From NCBI RefSeq assembly GCF_002109325.1, contig NZ_CP015348.1, forward strand, positions 2,357,501 through 2,421,500: 64,000 nucleotides of DNA, in the 5' to 3' direction. The stretch is from Sporosarcina ureae (GTDB taxonomy: Bacteria > Bacillota > Bacilli > Bacillales_A > Planococcaceae). The notes below the pieces were generated by a model. It made no database searches, was not told the DNA's origin, and saw only the letters and a program-made list of their open reading frames with translations. Positions within the stretch are counted from its first letter, which is position 1. Every line of letters begins with the position of its first letter. This document shows positions 9,060 to 17,817 of the stretch, piece by piece. A program made the translations under genes and the position numbers.

Positions 9060-10562
9060 ATGGTAGAATCATTAGAAATTAAAAAAATGCATGAGAAGCC
9101 ACCTTATGGCATCATTGCAATTTTGTTCATTGGTGCGTTTGTTGCGATCTTAAATAATACTTTACTGAATATCGCATTACCGGTCATTATGGAAGAGTTT
9201 TCGATTACTCCATCAGCTGTTCAGTGGCTGACAACGGGGTATATGCTAGTCAACGGGATTATGATTCCAGCCAGTGCGTTTTTCATTCAGAAGTTTACTA
9301 ATAGAAGAATCTTCATTACAGCGATGGTGCTCTTCTCGTTAGGGACGTTTATCGCTATCATCGCGCCGACATTCTCTTTACTAGTCGTCGCACGTATGAT
9401 CCAAGCATCCGGTTCCGCATTGATGATGCCGTTGTTAATGAATGTTATGTTAACAGCTTTCCCGATCGAAAAACGGGGAGCGGCACTAGGTATGTTCGGT
9501 CTGGTAATGTTCACAGCACCCGCTATTGGACCGACTTTGTCCGGCTGGGTAGTTGAGAATTATTCATGGCGGACGTTGTTTGAAATCGTTCTGCCGATTT
9601 CATTGCTGACACTAGTCCTTGCTATCGTCAAGCTGAAGAATATTACACCGAACCGCGATGTCCGCATCAACTTCTTCTCGTTGGTATTGTCGACGATTGG
9701 TTTCGGTGGCCTGCTATACGGCTTTAGTTCAGCGGGTGAAAAGGGTTGGGGTTCTCCAATTGTCTATGGCACGATCGCGCTCGGAACGATAGGGCTTGTA
9801 TTGTTTATACTAAGACAATTACGTATGAAAGAACCAATGCTCGATTTTCGAATTTACAAGTACCCGATGTTTGCACTCGCTTCCGTCGTATCGATGGTGC
9901 TGTCTGTAGCGATGTTCTCCGGGATGATTTTGACACCGTTATACGTGCAAAATGTCCGCGGTATTTCACCACTGGATGCAGGATTGCTCATGCTACCAGG
10001 TGCAGTTTTAATGGGGATCATGTCGCCAATCACAGGTCGTTTATTCGATAAATATGGCCCGCGTGTCCTCGTCTACACAGGATTGATCATTTCTGTAATC
10101 GGAACGTATTTATTAAGCCAACTGCAGATGGATACAGGCTATTACTATTTAATGGCAGTGTATACATTCCGGATGTTCGGCTTGTCGATGGTGATGATGC
10201 CGGTTATGACAAACGGAATGAACTCGTTGCCGATGATCTCAAATCCACATGGTACGGCAATGAATAACACATTGCAGCAAGTATCTGGTGCGATTGGTTC
10301 GGCCTTGTTACTGACACTCATGACCAAGCGGTTGGATCTATCAGCAGCTAACCAAGTGAAGGACTTGGCTGCATCTGGCGTCGATGTATCTACTATGAAA
10401 GAAGAGATTGGACGTCTAGCGATGCTGGACGGCGTCAATCACGCGTTCTTTATCTCGACAGTTATTACATTGGTCGCGTTGATCCTATCGTTATTCATTA
10501 AACGGGTCATGCCACCGACTTCACCAGCTATTGGGGAAGTGAAGGAACAGTCTGAAAAGTAG
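9060..10562 (+). CDS. DHA2-family MFS drug:H+ antiporter (EmrB/QacA/LmrB-like)
   Basis: Membrane exporter of 500 residues with about 14 predicted transmembrane helices. The N-terminal segment FVAILNNTLLNIALP and the downstream VQWLTTGYML are typical of DHA2 proteins. Motif C appears as APAIGPTLSGWV at the end of helix 5. A perfect AGGAGG stands before the ATG. It is divergent from a TetR regulator, suggesting drug or metabolite export induced by ligand binding to that regulator. The substrate cannot be read from the sequence. Confidence 0.92.
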   Translation: MVESLEIKKMHEKPPYGIIAILFIGAFVAILNNTLLNIALPVIMEEFSITPSAVQWLTTGYMLVNGIMIPASAFFIQKFTNRRIFITAMVLFSLGTFIAIIAPTFSLLVVARMIQASGSALMMPLLMNVMLTAFPIEKRGAALGMFGLVMFTAPAIGPTLSGWVVENYSWRTLFEIVLPISLLTLVLAIVKLKNITPNRDVRINFFSLVLSTIGFGGLLYGFSSAGEKGWGSPIVYGTIALGTIGLVLFILRQLRMKEPMLDFRIYKYPMFALASVVSMVLSVAMFSGMILTPLYVQNVRGISPLDAGLLMLPGAVLMGIMSPITGRLFDKYGPRVLVYTGLIISVIGTYLLSQLQMDTGYYYLMAVYTFRMFGLSMVMMPVMTNGMNSLPMISNPHGTAMNNTLQQVSGAIGSALLLTLMTKRLDLSAANQVKDLAASGVDVSTMKEEIGRLAMLDGVNHAFFISTVITLVALILSLFIKRVMPPTSPAIGEVKEQSEK

Positions 10563-10565
10563 AAT

Positions 10566-10606
10566 AAGGAGTTTCGTATGCTACTATGTATGCGGAGCTT
10601 CTTTTT
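10566..10606 (+). terminator. Intrinsic terminator after MFS exporter
   Basis: A 16-bp RNA stem, AAGGAGTTTCGTATGC with GTATGCGGAGCTTCTT, uses several G-U pairs and has a 6-nt loop. It is followed by a short T-tract ending 28 bp before the SEC-C gene. Confidence 0.75.
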
Positions 10607-10633
10607 AGTATGGTATAGTAAAAAGAAAAGGTT

Positions 10634-12496
10634 GTGTTCGATGTGATAGGGAATAAAGAAAAATGCCCATGCGGAAGCGGGGAAATCGTAGAGAACTGCT
10701 GTGGCAAAACAGATGTGCCGGGCACAAATCAAATACAAGAAGAGCTTAAGCAAATACTAAATAGCTATTATGAAACTACATTATCTCCTTTAGAGATTAA
10801 AACGCTTGAAGGCTTATTAAAAGAGTGGGGAGGACGTCTTGGTGAGTGGATGGAAGAAGAGGAACTCGTGACGAATGTCAGTGATTATTACTTCTTCATC
10901 GTCCGTAAAGATCTATGGAGACGTCATCTAGTAAAAGCATTGAACCGTACACAAAATAGAGCGGTACGAGCTATCTTGAAAAGCTGGCAGAATGCGTTCG
11001 TTACGTTTGCGGAAGTATCGAAGGCAGATAAAGAAGTCTACCATATGAAAGAGATTCTTGGGACTGGCGAGTATTTATTGGCAAGAGAAGCAGGCGAACC
11101 AGAAGACGTACGAGCTGTCATTGCGATTGTCCTAGAAGAGATGCGCAATGACGAGCGTTGGGTCATGCCGATATCTGCCATCGCGGTGAATGAACATATG
11201 AGTACCGAACTAAAAACACGTGTGCAGGAAATAGCAGAAACGAGCGAAGAAAAGAATAGCTTCGATTTCTTCAAAAAGCATCTCGTGGATATTTATGAAG
11301 TCGTTTGCAAACTTGACGTTCAGACATTATCAGATGTAGTCGAGCAGAACTTCACGCCATTACAACGTGAAGTAGTAGAAATACTGGATGCTAAACTCGA
11401 AAAAGAAGAGCTATATCCAGGTGCGTATGAAATGTTGCTGTCCTTGATGGCCTACTACTTTACCGATCAAGATCCGAAATTCCGTAAGCCGGAAGTACTC
11501 GCAGCGGCGGCGTTTCAGTTGGCTGTCGATACGAGCATGATGCCGAATACGTATACACAAGCGGAAGTCGGGAAAATGTTCGATGTATCCGTATCTTCTT
11601 TCCGAAAGCATACAGATATCTTGCAAGAGAAAATTGAAGATCTTGAGAAAATGATGGCAGAAGGACAGACAGAAGCTGCGTATCATATCGGTACTAATCC
11701 TCTTCCGTCCGAGCAAATGAACTGGCAAGTGCATATGTTAACGCAAAAGCATGACTTCGATTCGTTTGAAGAAGCACAGGCATATATTCAAGAAGCTATC
11801 CAGCAACCATTTGAGCCCGAAAATCAGCAGCAAGAAGCGCAAATGCTTTGTTATATGGCATATAACGCGGAAACGGTAGAACAGCGACGTGATTTTGCAG
11901 AGGGGGCATATGGCGCGGATCCGACGAATGTCGATGCCTTGTTGCTTCAGACAGAGTTGACGGATTCGAAGGACGAGCAGGACAAGTTCTTCAAGCAAGC
12001 TATTTTCTCTGGCGAAAAGCAGTTCGACGGTCGTGCAGAAGATGCATGGAAGTTTGCGCCGAACCGCCCGTATTTGCGCAGTCTAATGCTGTACGGTGTG
12101 TGGTTCTATGAGCAAGGCCGTTTTGCAGAGGCGAGTGAGATGTTTATACGTCTGCTGTCGCTTGACCTCTTTGACCATCAAGGTGCGCGATACTTGGCGA
12201 TTTCTTCTTTGATTCATCAGGGAGAGATTGATCAGGCGACACGATTGTTGGAGGCGACGGTAGAAGTTTCTGAAGGCGATGCGGCGTATTGGTATTTGTC
12301 TTGGTTGGTGGAGATGGAGCGTGCGCAAGGTGAGTCTTCGGAGCGTGCTTTGGAGTTGTTTGCGAAGGCAGAGCAGTTGAATCCACATGTGAGTAAGTTG
12401 ATGGAGATGGCTGTGGAGAAGATGAGTTATCCGAAGAGTGTGGCGCTTACGCCAGGCAGTCATGAGGAAGCGCATTATATTTGGTATTTGTTGTAA
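10634..12496 (+). CDS. SEC-C zinc-motif protein with TPR-like C-terminus
   Basis: Protein of about 620 residues. A short zinc-binding SEC-C motif, CPCGSG then CC, sits at residues 11-23, like the C-terminal tail of SecA. A mostly helical acidic region follows, including a possible HTH-like segment TQAEVGKMFDVSVSSFRKH near residue 315. The C-terminal half looks like TPR solenoid repeats (YGVWFYEQGRFAEASEMF; ALELFAKAEQLNP). SEC-C motifs bind zinc and often SecB or ribosomal partners; the role here is unknown. Start is GTG 10634 or GTG 10643; the SD AAAGG fits neither perfectly. Family confidence is high, function low. Confidence 0.8.
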   Translation: MFDVIGNKEKCPCGSGEIVENCCGKTDVPGTNQIQEELKQILNSYYETTLSPLEIKTLEGLLKEWGGRLGEWMEEEELVTNVSDYYFFIVRKDLWRRHLVKALNRTQNRAVRAILKSWQNAFVTFAEVSKADKEVYHMKEILGTGEYLLAREAGEPEDVRAVIAIVLEEMRNDERWVMPISAIAVNEHMSTELKTRVQEIAETSEEKNSFDFFKKHLVDIYEVVCKLDVQTLSDVVEQNFTPLQREVVEILDAKLEKEELYPGAYEMLLSLMAYYFTDQDPKFRKPEVLAAAAFQLAVDTSMMPNTYTQAEVGKMFDVSVSSFRKHTDILQEKIEDLEKMMAEGQTEAAYHIGTNPLPSEQMNWQVHMLTQKHDFDSFEEAQAYIQEAIQQPFEPENQQQEAQMLCYMAYNAETVEQRRDFAEGAYGADPTNVDALLLQTELTDSKDEQDKFFKQAIFSGEKQFDGRAEDAWKFAPNRPYLRSLMLYGVWFYEQGRFAEASEMFIRLLSLDLFDHQGARYLAISSLIHQGEIDQATRLLEATVEVSEGDAAYWYLSWLVEMERAQGESSERALELFAKAEQLNPHVSKLMEMAVEKMSYPKSVALTPGSHEEAHYIWYLL

Positions 12497-12506
12497 TGAA
12501 TGTTGG

Positions 12507-12551
12507 CCGTCATGGCGAGTTGGAATTTCCGACTTGCTGTGGCGGTTTTTT
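12507..12551 (+). terminator. Intrinsic terminator of SEC-C gene
   Basis: A 17-bp stem starting CCGTCATGGCGAGTTGG is paired entirely by Watson-Crick or G-U pairs with the 3' arm ending GGCGG. The loop is AATTT and six Ts follow. Confidence 0.88.
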
Positions 12552-12574
12552 GCGTTGGTGAGTGGGAAGGCACC

Positions 12575-12701
12575 GTTGATCTGCATTTTAGGCGGACGCT
12601 TTCCTGCGGGCATGGCTTGAGCCTCCTCGTCACTTCGTTCCTGTGGGGTCTCAAGGCTCATGCTTTTCCCGCGGGAGTCGCCGCCTAAAACGCAGATCAA
12701 C
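12575..12701 (+). repeat. Dispersed structured element R1 (central-stem type A)
   Basis: Copy of the dispersed hairpin family. Outer arms GTTGATCTGCATTTTAGGCGG and GATCAAC-ended complement pair over about 21 bp with one mismatch. Next come ACGCTTTCC and GAGTCG shoulders and a central stem TTGAGCCTCC/GGGGTCTCAA. It lies between the SEC-C terminator and the ALDH operon. No ORF, no target duplication seen. Confidence 0.85.
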
Positions 12702-12955
12702 TAGTTTGCCCTTCTATTTTAGTGATATGTAAAGATCTCCAGCTACATATAAAACGGAGGCGTCTCTAATCAGTAGGCTTATTGCGAGAGCCATCTGCAA
12801 GCGCCGAAGTGGGGTTAGTACCGTTTCTTACTTTGATTAAACCGTTTAAATCTTGGGAATATACCTTGTATTAGAGGAATAGGATGATATATTGTCGAAC
12901 AATTCTAATAGGGACAACTTACGAAAACTATATGGAGTAGAGAGGAGTGGTTTTG
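12702..12955. other. Intergenic region upstream of ALDH operon
   Basis: No gene seen. It contains AAACGG and CCGTTT arms far apart (near 12752 and 12821) and, at 12835-12860, GATTAA-N14-GGGAAT, which loosely resembles a sigma-B promoter. The strong SD for the ALDH gene (AGAGGAG) ends at 12947. Confidence 0.4.
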
Positions 12956-14431
12956 ATGAAGTTGACTAATTATATTGATGGTGTTTGGCAAGGGGAGGCG
13001 GCTCGTTATACGGCTGTGCTTAATCCGGCGAATGGGGAAGAGTTGGCGCAGGTGCCTTTGTCTTCGGAGGAAGAGGTAGATCAGGCGGTTGTGGCGGCGA
13101 AGAAGGCGCAGAAGAAGTGGGCTTTGGTGCCGGCACCTAAGCGTGCGGATTATCTCTATGAAATCGGCCGCATGATGAAAGATAAAAAAGAGCATCTCGC
13201 ACGCGTGCTGACGAAGGAAATGGGTAAAGTAATAGAAGAAGCGCGTGGTGAAGTGCAAGAGGGAATCGATATGGCGTTTTACATGGCAGGAGAAGGGCGT
13301 CGTTTGTTTGGTGAAACGGTGCCGTCCGAGCTGCAGGATAAGTTCGCGATGAGTGTTCGTGCACCGATTGGCGTGGTGGGTCTGATTACACCGTGGAATT
13401 TCCCGATTGCGATTGCGACGTGGAAGTCGTTCCCGGCAATTGTGGCGGGCAATACATTCATCTGGAAACCGGCGACGGAAACTCCACTCATGGCGTATGA
13501 AATGGCGTTGATTTTCGAAGGAGCTGGCTTGCCGCATGGCGTGGCGAATATCGTCTTTGGTTCAGGCTCAGATGTTGGTACAGCGCTGATCGAACATCCC
13601 GACGTTCGCGTAATTTCGTTTACTGGCTCGACGGAAACAGGTCGACATGTCGCGGAGTTGGGCGGTCGTCACTTGAAGAAAGTATCGCTTGAAATGGGTG
13701 GCAAAAACGCGGTCATCGTATTGGAAGACGCAGATATCGAGCTCGCGGTCGAAGGGATTTTATGGAGCGCATTTGGAACGGCGGGGCAGCGTTGCACAGC
13801 TTGCAGTCGCGTGATTGTTCATCAAGATGTCAAAGAAGAGTTGCAGAAACGTCTGATCGAAAGTATGAAAGATCTGACGATGGGTGATGGACTGGATGAA
13901 ACGGTAAAAGTGGGTCCTGTCATCAATGAAAAGGCACTCGAGAAAATTCAAAGTTATATTGAAATTGGCAAAGAGGAAGGTGCAAATCTCGTAGCTGGCG
14001 GAAATGTGCTGAATGAAGGTAAATTCGCTAGCGGACAGTATTTCGAACCAACGTTATTTGTAGATGTGGCATGGGACAGCCGACTAGCGCAGGAAGAAAT
14101 TTTCGGTCCTGTTGTTTCATTGATTACGGTCAGCAGTCTGGATGAAGCGATCGAAGTAAATAACAGCGTAGCTTACGGCTTATCCAGTTCCATTTTCTCG
14201 CAAGACGTCAATAAAGTATTCCGTGCACAACGCGATCTAGACACCGGCATTGTCTATATTAACGCAGGCACGACAGGCGCAGAAATTCATCTACCGTTTG
14301 GCGGAACGAAAGGTACGGGGAACGGTCATCGAGACTCTGGTGTGGCGGCATTGGACGTCTTTACGGAATGGAAGAGCATTTATATCGATTACAGCGGCAA
14401 GTTGCAGCGCGCGCAAATCGATACGGAATGA
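12956..14431 (+). CDS. Aldehyde dehydrogenase, ALDH7-like (probable aminoadipate-semialdehyde dehydrogenase)
   Basis: NAD(P)-dependent aldehyde dehydrogenase of 491 residues. The nucleotide region [13 protein letters not shown], the catalytic Glu in SLEMGGKN and the catalytic Cys in [10 protein letters not shown] are all present. GTAGQRCT and the C-terminal [15 protein letters not shown] resemble the antiquitin/ALDH7 group, whose members oxidise 2-aminoadipate 6-semialdehyde. The next gene is a lysine 6-dehydrogenase-like protein that would make exactly that aldehyde, so I infer a lysine catabolic role; succinate-semialdehyde or betaine-aldehyde activity is not excluded. ATG 12956 has AGAGGAG eight bases upstream. 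Confidence 0.88.
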   Translation: MKLTNYIDGVWQGEAARYTAVLNPANGEELAQVPLSSEEEVDQAVVAAKKAQKKWALVPAPKRADYLYEIGRMMKDKKEHLARVLTKEMGKVIEEARGEVQEGIDMAFYMAGEGRRLFGETVPSELQDKFAMSVRAPIGVVGLITPWNFPIAIATWKSFPAIVAGNTFIWKPATETPLMAYEMALIFEGAGLPHGVANIVFGSGSDVGTALIEHPDVRVISFTGSTETGRHVAELGGRHLKKVSLEMGGKNAVIVLEDADIELAVEGILWSAFGTAGQRCTACSRVIVHQDVKEELQKRLIESMKDLTMGDGLDETVKVGPVINEKALEKIQSYIEIGKEEGANLVAGGNVLNEGKFASGQYFEPTLFVDVAWDSRLAQEEIFGPVVSLITVSSLDEAIEVNNSVAYGLSSSIFSQDVNKVFRAQRDLDTGIVYINAGTTGAEIHLPFGGTKGTGNGHRDSGVAALDVFTEWKSIYIDYSGKLQRAQIDTE

Positions 14432-14456
14432 ACTCACAGGAAGAAGGGATGAGCAA

Positions 14457-15605
14457 ATGAAAGTTGTCGTATTAGGTGCAGGATTAATGGGAAAAGAAGT
14501 AGTTCGTGATTTAGTTAAGCAAGATGAAGTGAAGAAAGTGTATCTTGCAGATCGTGCCATTCGACAAGCGGAAGATTTTGCAGAAGAACTAATGAATGAA
14601 AAGCTCGATATTTTATTGCTCGACGCGACCAATGAAGAGCAACTCAGTGATGTCATCGGGCTTGGAGATATTGTCGTCAACGCACTGTTTTATACATTCA
14701 ATGAATCGGTTGCCCGCTGCGCTGTAGAACGAGGCGTACATGTTGTGGACTTAGGTGGACATATCGGTGGAGCAACGGAGAAAGTTCTCGCGCTAAGCGA
14801 ACAGGCTGCTGCGAAAGGCGTGACGCTCATTCCGGATCTAGGTGTAGCGCCCGGTATGATTAATATTCTCGCAGGTTACGGCGCGTCTTTACTGGATGAA
14901 ACGCAATCGATCAAACTTTATGTAGGCGGTGTTCCGGTCAAGCCTGAACCACCCTTAAATTATAATGTCGTCTTTTCATTGGAAGGATTATTCGATCATT
15001 ACACGGATACGTCCCGCGTTATGCGAAATGGTGAAGTGAAGGAACTGCCTTCATTATCGGAAATCGAAACGCTGGAATTCGATCGCTATGGTGAAATGGA
15101 AGCCTTCCATACATCAGGTGGTACGTCGACCATGCTCGAGTCGTTTCCTACTATCGAAACACTAGAGTACAAGACGATCCGCTACCCAGGTCATGCCGAC
15201 AAAGTTCAAGTATTAGTCGATCTTGGCTTACTATCTAGAGAATCCTCGATCCGTGTAGATGGTAGACCGCTACGTGTGCGCGACGTCATGCTCGCTCATT
15301 TGACGCCACAATTACGTCTTGGGGAAAAATCGGACGCTGTATTGCTGCGGGTTATAGTAAGCGGAATAAAAGATCAACAACCGCATACAGTAACGTTCAA
15401 TATGATTACCGAAAAAGATCAGAATACCAATGAAACTGCCATGGCGCTAGCTACAGCGAACACGATCTCTGTCGTCGCGCAAATGATTGGCAATGGAGTG
15501 ATTACGCAAAGAGGCGCTTATCCACCGGAAAAAATTGTACCTGGCAAACTGTATATCGAAGAAATGAAGAAACGCGGAGTTGTCATCGACGTACAACAGG
15601 CCTAA
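14457..15605 (+). CDS. Lysine 6-dehydrogenase / saccharopine dehydrogenase-family protein
   Basis: Protein of 382 residues with an N-terminal Rossmann fold (VVLGAGLMGKEV, residues 4-15) and the saccharopine dehydrogenase fold thereafter (VVDLGGHIGG; PDLGVAPGMINILAGYG; FHTSGGTSTM). Length and motifs resemble Geobacillus lysine 6-dehydrogenase. That enzyme oxidatively deaminates the epsilon-amino group of L-lysine to 2-aminoadipate 6-semialdehyde, which cyclises to piperideine-6-carboxylate. The gene starts 25 bp after the ALDH stop with GAAGAAGGG seven bases before its ATG, so the two are cotranscribed. A saccharopine dehydrogenase remains the alternative. Confidence 0.82.
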   Translation: MKVVVLGAGLMGKEVVRDLVKQDEVKKVYLADRAIRQAEDFAEELMNEKLDILLLDATNEEQLSDVIGLGDIVVNALFYTFNESVARCAVERGVHVVDLGGHIGGATEKVLALSEQAAAKGVTLIPDLGVAPGMINILAGYGASLLDETQSIKLYVGGVPVKPEPPLNYNVVFSLEGLFDHYTDTSRVMRNGEVKELPSLSEIETLEFDRYGEMEAFHTSGGTSTMLESFPTIETLEYKTIRYPGHADKVQVLVDLGLLSRESSIRVDGRPLRVRDVMLAHLTPQLRLGEKSDAVLLRVIVSGIKDQQPHTVTFNMITEKDQNTNETAMALATANTISVVAQMIGNGVITQRGAYPPEKIVPGKLYIEEMKKRGVVIDVQQA

Positions 15606-15684
15606 TACAGTATATACTGGTAGTAAAGCGTGGATTTAGATCTCAACAGACCATCTCCTCGTATTACTAAGGAGTGAAGTGAAA

Positions 15685-16293
15685 ATGCATGAACAAACAT
15701 TAAACACCTCTCAGATGGGGCTACAGCACTTGGCAACGAATCGTCGGACGTTGAATAGACTATTCAAATTCGTACTGGTGGATTTCGGCTTTCTCGACCA
15801 TATTCCATTTCCGATTATGCGTAAGGCGTTAAAGAAGAAGATTCTACATGCAGTCTATTTGACAGATGGCATCAACGTGTACGGCTATGCAATCTATCAA
15901 AAAATTCCGAAGTACGGAGGGATACACGTGTTGTACTTAGCAATTGCGCCCGAATTCCGTTCATACGGGTTAGGCAGCGTGATGCTTCGCCGTTTGGATG
16001 CGTTATCACCGGAAGGGATTTTACTCGAAGTAGAAGATCCGGACTTGTCCCAAAATGAAGAACAATTATCTATTCGCACTCGCCGTATCGCGTTTTACGA
16101 ACGCAATGGATTAACGCTCGACCAAACGATCAAATTGACGAATTTCAAGCATCCATTATTATTGATGACTAGTATCAAGTTACCGGAGCTTAATGAGCGC
16201 AAGTTCCGGAAGTTTTATCGACAGTTGTACAACCGAGTATACCGTGTGCCTGTCGGACAAATTGCGGTAAACGCTTGGTTTGAAAAAGCATAG
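15685..16293 (+). CDS. GNAT-family N-acetyltransferase
   Basis: Protein of about 202 residues with a GNAT core. The acetyl-CoA motif A is LAIAPEFRSYGLGSVML near residues 90-107 (R-x-x-G-x-G variant), followed by LEVEDPDL and the YERNGL motif. There is an extra basic N-terminal segment. AAGGAG precedes it; ATG 15685 has ten bases of spacing and GTG 15679 has four. It lies between the lysine dehydrogenase and the acyl-CoA dehydrogenase, so an amino-acid or CoA-linked substrate is plausible. No specific substrate can be assigned. Confidence 0.8.
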   Translation: MHEQTLNTSQMGLQHLATNRRTLNRLFKFVLVDFGFLDHIPFPIMRKALKKKILHAVYLTDGINVYGYAIYQKIPKYGGIHVLYLAIAPEFRSYGLGSVMLRRLDALSPEGILLEVEDPDLSQNEEQLSIRTRRIAFYERNGLTLDQTIKLTNFKHPLLLMTSIKLPELNERKFRKFYRQLYNRVYRVPVGQIAVNAWFEKA

Positions 16294-16318
16294 TTTCATT
16301 GTAAAGGAGGACACGAAG

Positions 16319-17512
16319 ATGGACTTTACATTTACAGATGAACAGAAAATGTTGCGACAAACGGCAAGACAGTTCGTGGACGCGGAAATCATGCCGCATA
16401 TTGCAAAATGGGATGCACAAGGAAGCTTTGACGAAGCGATTTGGAAACGACTCGCAGATCTAGGATTCATGGGCGTCTGTGTGCCGGAAAAGTACGGTGG
16501 CAGCGGCATGGATTATAATGCTTTGGCGATACTATGTGAAGAACTCGAACGTGGAGACACGGCTTTTCGAACGGCGGTTTCCGTGCATATTGGCTTGAAT
16601 TGTATGACACTGATGCAATGGGGGACGGAAGAGCAGAAGCAGCAGTATCTGGTGCCGCAAGCGAAAGGCGAGAAAATTGGCGCATTCGGATTAACGGAAC
16701 CAGGCGCTGGCTCTGATGTTTCCGCCATTCAAACGACAGCGGTTCGTGATGGGGATGATTATATATTGAACGGCCAGAAAACGTGGATTTCACTTTGTGA
16801 TTCTGCAGACAACTTCCTCGTTTTCGCTTATACGAATAAATCGAAGAAGCACCACGGCATTAGCGCGTTTATTGTAGAGCGTACACTGCCTGGATTTTCA
16901 TCGAAAGCGATCAAAGGAAAATACGGTATTCGTGCAGGCAACACCGGCGAGTTGTTCTTTGAAGACGTTCGTGTACCCGCTACGAATTTGCTTGGCGAAG
17001 AAGGCGAAGGGTTCAAGATTGCTATGGCGGCGCTTGATAACGGTCGCTTTACGGTTGCGGCTGGTGCTGTCGGATTATTGTATGCCTGTCTCGAATCCAG
17101 TGTAGAGTACGCAACGACGCGTGAGACATTCGGCAAGAAGATAGGGGAGCATCAGCTTGTGCAACAGATGCTTGCGAAGATGGAAGCGGGTTATCAGATG
17201 AGCCGTCTTCTTGTATATCGTGCAGGTGAGCTGAAGAATCAAGGAGTTCGTAATACACGCGAAACGTCGCTTGCAAAGTGGCAAGCTTGTGATTTTGCCA
17301 ATCAGGCGGCGGATGATGCGGTGCAGATTCATGGGGCGTATGGGTATTCGGATGAGTATCCGGTAGCGCGTTATTTGCGTAATTCAAAGGCGCCTGTTAT
17401 TTATGAGGGGACGCGGGAGATTCATACGTTGATGCAGGCGGGATATGTGCTTGGCGAGCGTAGTGATAAGAAGTTGAATCGCATGTTGCCGAAGTGGCCG
17501 TTTGAGGAATGA
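16319..17512 (+). CDS. Acyl-CoA dehydrogenase
   Basis: FAD-dependent acyl-CoA dehydrogenase of 397 residues, giving an enoyl-CoA and electrons to ETF. Signature segments: GLTEPGAGSDVSAI near residue 125, LNGQKTWIS, the FAD-binding QIHGAYGYSDEYPVARYLR, and the C-terminal catalytic Glu candidate in VIYEGTREIH. AAAGGAGG lies eight bases before ATG 16319. Within a lysine catabolic operon it could act on glutaryl-CoA, but the sequence also fits short-chain or branched acyl-CoA dehydrogenases, so specificity is left open. Confidence 0.9.
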   Translation: MDFTFTDEQKMLRQTARQFVDAEIMPHIAKWDAQGSFDEAIWKRLADLGFMGVCVPEKYGGSGMDYNALAILCEELERGDTAFRTAVSVHIGLNCMTLMQWGTEEQKQQYLVPQAKGEKIGAFGLTEPGAGSDVSAIQTTAVRDGDDYILNGQKTWISLCDSADNFLVFAYTNKSKKHHGISAFIVERTLPGFSSKAIKGKYGIRAGNTGELFFEDVRVPATNLLGEEGEGFKIAMAALDNGRFTVAAGAVGLLYACLESSVEYATTRETFGKKIGEHQLVQQMLAKMEAGYQMSRLLVYRAGELKNQGVRNTRETSLAKWQACDFANQAADDAVQIHGAYGYSDEYPVARYLRNSKAPVIYEGTREIHTLMQAGYVLGERSDKKLNRMLPKWPFEE

Positions 17513-17524
17513 ATGCATAGCGAA

Positions 17525-17555
17525 GAGACGATCTCGTATAGGGATCGTCTTTTTT
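17525..17555 (+). terminator. Intrinsic terminator of lysine/ACAD operon
   Basis: AGACGATC pairs with GATCGTCT and is followed by six Ts, just after the acyl-CoA dehydrogenase stop. Confidence 0.8.
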
Positions 17556-17585
17556 GCTGTGTTAGTGGGAGAAGGGGGAAAGGCC

Positions 17586-17715
17586 GTTGATCTTCGTTCC
17601 AGGCGGACGCTTTCCCATGGGCGTGGCTTGAGCCTCCTCGTACGCTGCGCTCCCTGCGGGGTCTCAAGGCGCACGCTGATAAATCGGGGAGTCGCCGCCT
17701 GAAACTAAGATCAAC
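17586..17715 (+). repeat. Dispersed structured element R2 (type A)
   Basis: Outer arms GTTGATCTTCGTTCCAGGCGG and the complement ending AAGATCAAC. The shoulders are ACGCTTTCC and GAGTCGCCGCC, and the central TTGAGCCTCC/GGGGTCTCAA stem is the same as in R1. Outer-arm bases differ from R1 on both sides in mostly compensating fashion. The rest of 17513-17817 holds only the terminator and no gene. Confidence 0.85.
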
Positions 17716-17817
17716 TGGTGTCTTTTTCTGAAGTTATATAAGCTTGAAAAGTACTGCAAACGAACTTCTCTGATTAGAAAAACGAATCCACTACTAACAT
17801 CTTTTCAGCTTATCAAA

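Noticed and set aside
12144..12700. ORFs antisense to the SEC-C gene and across element R1
   Set aside because: Shadow frames over a well-supported gene and a structured repeat, with no SD.
12835..12860. Sigma-B promoter for the ALDH operon
   Set aside because: The -35 (GATTAA) departs from GTTT and there is no supporting knowledge of stress control for this operon.
12947..12955. GTG 12947 as start of the ALDH gene
   Set aside because: It overlaps the SD AGAGGAG, whereas ATG 12956 has ideal spacing.
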